DNA of 64,000 nt, from positions 39,833,109 to 39,897,108 of the forward strand of contig CM068542.1 in NCBI GenBank assembly GCA_035048495.1, written 5' to 3'. Each line of letters starts with the position of its first letter. The first letter of the stretch is position 1. This document shows, piece by piece, positions 62,101 to 64,000 of this stretch. The DNA is from Euptelea pleiosperma. Its lineage: Eukaryota > Streptophyta > Magnoliopsida > Ranunculales > Eupteleaceae. Below the pieces are notes generated by a model that had not been told where the DNA came from, did no database searches, and worked only from the letters and a program-made list of their open reading frames with translations. Both the position numbers and the translations under genes were made by a program.

Positions 62101-63664
62101 ACCAAGACCATAGAATAAATCCTCTCTAGAAAGAATGGCCATGATCAACTGTTAATTAATATTATAATGTATTATTAATTCATCTTCACTTATTCTCATC
62201 ATGAGATGCATGTAGATGAAGAAGTTCATCAGGCACAGGCATTCAAATCCAACATGGATAGGCCTTAACTATGGCCTTTCAGAACAGGACCACAAAAGGT
62301 TTACAAAAAAAGAACAGGACCACAAATTAAAACATTTCTAAAAAAAAATATTTGATGGTAGTTCTAATTAATTAAGACTAATTCACTAATGCATCCTCGT
62401 TCATTTTTGTAAATGACCCATGTACATCTGGGGAAGTCCTTCATCTGGAGATAGCACCACGCACGACGTCGATGTGGTACAACGGATTATAGAGTTTTTT
62501 TTTATGCATGAGCAACAGCAACAACAACAGCAAAAGTGTGGGAAATTGGACGTCGGGAAGCTATTAGACGGTTATTTATCCGAAATTGCAAGAGACCCAA
62601 ATCTCTCGATCTCCAAGTTCCAAGTTCTTGCTGAAGCGTTGCCCGAAAATGCTCGCACCTGCCATGACGGTCTGTATAGAGCCATTGATACCTATCTCAA
62701 GGTAACATGTTCTTGCCTTCTTCGTTGCTTTTACTTGAATATAATCCTAAGTCACAAAGCACCATTACTTGGCTGCTTGCAAATGGTCCTGAACTCCATG
62801 GATTAATGGATGGTTACAATGATTTGACTTGGTGGATAAGTGATTTTTTTGTACCCAATTAATAATCAGATCACATTTTGATACTAATATCGAGTTGATA
62901 ATCGGGTTGGGGTTGGGAATTTGGGATCTGAGTACCTCATATGGGGACATGAACACCAATAGACCCGACAACGACCTGCTCAGTGTCAAGTCTGGGTGTA
63001 TTGATACCTACCCATAACTCAAGGCGTGGATGTGAGGGCAGCAACTTTGGGCGGGCTCAATCCGAGTTTGGATTCAAGTTGGGTTGGCCCCTTCAATACT
63101 CGGGTTGGGATTGGATTTTGACAACCTGATCAAAATCAGGTTGGACTCGGGCTGAGTCGTCGGACAACCCGACCCTACCTGAGCCCGACAATACACCACT
63201 GCAAATATAAATGTATATACACCACTAAAAAATTCTTATATGTATTTTTATATTGGGGTTAATATAAAAAAAATTTTTACCAACCTTACCTAGGAATAAA
63301 AAATTGAGTAATTTACCAATCCCACCAACCCAATTGGGTTGGGCTTGGGCTGGAAATTCTAGGCCCGACCTCAGGTTGGGCTGGGTTTGGGCTTACAACC
63401 TTGAAGATCGGGTTGACCCCAAACCTGGCCCAACCCACCCGAGTTGCAGCCCCCCCCCCCTACTGCATGGCTTTACATCTTCAGATGTTCTAGTTACATA
63501 CAGGATCATAGTTCTGACATTCCGATGCTTCTCAGACTCATCCTGCTTTATTGGAGCACGAGAGGCGGAGGTTGTGCAAAGCAATGGACTGCGATAAGCT
63601 GTCTCTTGATGCATGCATGCATGCTGCACAAAACGATCGGTTGCCTCTCAGAACTGTCGTACAG
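59128..63664 (+). CDS. BTB/POZ-NPH3 domain protein (5' part)
   Basis: Five exons, 59128-59270, 59450-59519, 60255-61153, 62437-62701 and 63536-63664, phases consistent, give the first 502 residues; the gene continues past the right edge. The BTB fold lies at about 48-150 (SQIPTDLTIQVQDITFYAHK, then YPLISRSGY). The NPH3 domain starts near 215 (WWSGDVSNLRIDHFVRII) and includes CHDGLYRAIDTYLK. The family acts as CUL3 adaptors or scaffolds in phototropin and auxin-related signalling at the plasma membrane. A glutamine run encoded by CAA/CAG (62510-62533) interrupts exon 4. Introns 2, 3 and 4 hold transposon or repeat sequence. The subfamily was not determined. Confidence 0.93.
59575..59890. mobile_element. 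MITE in NPH3 intron 2
   Basis: Arms GTGGAGTGCATAAAAGTGCC and GTGGTGCATTTTCTGTGCTC are inverted. GGCCAACCACTTGATGGAC pairs with GTCCATCAAGTAGTTGGCC, and CACCAACAATCAGCCTGATT with its inverse. Same architecture as the G-box MITEs but without CACGTG. Confidence 0.65.
59950..60060 (+). mobile_element. tRNA-derived SINE head, NPH3 intron 2
   Basis: TAGTAGCTCAGTGATAGAGC (59953-59972) fits a pol III A box (D-arm). GAGCTCGAGGTC (60011-60022) fits a B box 40 bases on. There is no acceptor or anticodon stem pairing, so it is not a tRNA. The tail was not found. Confidence 0.4.
61385..62060 (-). mobile_element. LINE 3' fragment split by an LTR, NPH3 intron 3
   Basis: A poly(T) run at 61390-61400 marks the tail on the minus strand. 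Minus-strand sequence 61950-61780 gives CMIWSI and ESNDRVFEGRSMSWEALVLE, a zf-RVT-like end of L1 ORF2. It is interrupted at 61530-61732 by LTR sequence. Confidence 0.6.
61530..61732 (-). mobile_element. Solo LTR inserted in the LINE
   Basis: TTGATAGGAAATGAGTTTAT and TCTAATCAGATCAAATCTAA resemble the LTRs at 5720 and 6865. AGACC occurs on both borders (61522-61529 region and about 61728), suggesting a 5-bp target duplication. No interior or second LTR. Confidence 0.5.
62840..63470. repeat. GGGTTGGGCTC-rich low-complexity element, NPH3 intron 4
   Basis: Degenerate GGGTTGGG, CGGGCTGAG and CCCGACCC units on both strands across 62900-63440, ending in a run of about 10 C at 63453. GC-richer than its surroundings; probably an old palindromic repeat. 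ORFs here are non-coding. Confidence 0.45.
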
Positions 63665-63764
63665 GTAACATTCTATTGTAAGGGAAATAGCTCTGGATTC
63701 AAAACGGTAGCCAAACTAGGGAAAATTTAGATTTATAGGACTTTGGATGCAGGGATATCGTGGC

Positions 63765-64000
63765 CCTACATAGCTCATTTTTTTTCGCCCCATTAGCCTC
63801 ATGGATGTTTAGCACACCCCTCGGTGGATATACATACCAAAAATCAGTCTGATTAGCTTTCTCCAGCCATAGATTCGAACACTTTCCAAGGATTGAATCT
63901 AACCGTTGGATTCCAGCATGTTTTTGAATATTTTTATGGTACTTAATCCAATGACCAGAAATTATCAATCAAGCTGATTTTTGGTATTTATATCCACTAA
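63765..64000. mobile_element. Foldback MITE, 'TAGCTCATTTTTTGG' group, cut by window edge
   Basis: Starts ACATAGCTCATTTTTTTTCG, then GGATGTTTAGCACACCCC, the left arm of this group. The inverse GCTGATTTTTGGTATTTATA is reached at 63974, but the end lies outside. Confidence 0.6.

Overview
The window is nuclear DNA of a flowering plant. It has spliced genes with GT-AG introns, AT-rich spacers, copia, gypsy and L1-type (LINE) retroelements, and very many short inverted-repeat transposons (MITEs). The protein families (ZYP1, CFL1, RABH1, NPH3) are plant-specific or plant-type. I cannot name the species; nothing seen separates an early-diverging angiosperm from a core eudicot.

There are six genes. 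(1) 1-10707, +: the last fifteen exons of ZYP1, the meiotic synaptonemal-complex transverse-filament protein, with a 4.8 kb intron full of antisense copia remnants. (2) 14711-15127, -: a two-exon gene for a 103-residue protein with a C-terminal membrane anchor, unnamed. (3) 22480-23279, -: a CFL1-like (CURLY FLAG LEAF 1) WW-domain protein with an EAR repression motif and a C-terminal Cys4 cluster. (4) 33532-33807, -: an intronless 91-residue plant protein of unknown function. (5) 37286-52074, -: a complete six-exon RABH1 (RAB6-type) GTPase of 207 residues, spread over 14.8 kb because introns 1 and 3 hold LINEs, a gypsy remnant and a broken gene fragment. (6) 59128-63664, +: the first five exons of a BTB/NPH3-domain gene running off the right edge, with its promoter, leader and start codon duplicated in tandem.

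Most of the rest is transposon sequence. Several MITE families can be defined by their target-site duplications. A Mutator-like family starting GAGTAAAAC has perfect 9-bp duplications at two sites; its terminal repeats usually carry the G-box core CCACGTGGC. A second family (24858-25237) has a perfect 9-bp duplication. A third, built of AACGGCCGTT-like modules, has perfect 8-bp duplications at two sites (hAT-like). A Tourist-like element has TAA duplications. There is also a hairpin with 44-bp perfect arms (26156-26291), a short LTR element with no recognised genes (15497-16971), and a LINE whose ORF1 tail joins directly to reverse transcriptase without an endonuclease.

The genes share no pathway; this is a gene-poor stretch shaped by insertions. 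The most interesting signals are the dispersed G-box-bearing MITEs, one of them just upstream of RABH1; the duplicated NPH3 promoter, which creates an upstream ORF ending in an ATGA overlap with the main start; the long perfect hairpin; and a possible composite MITE at 31548-32003.
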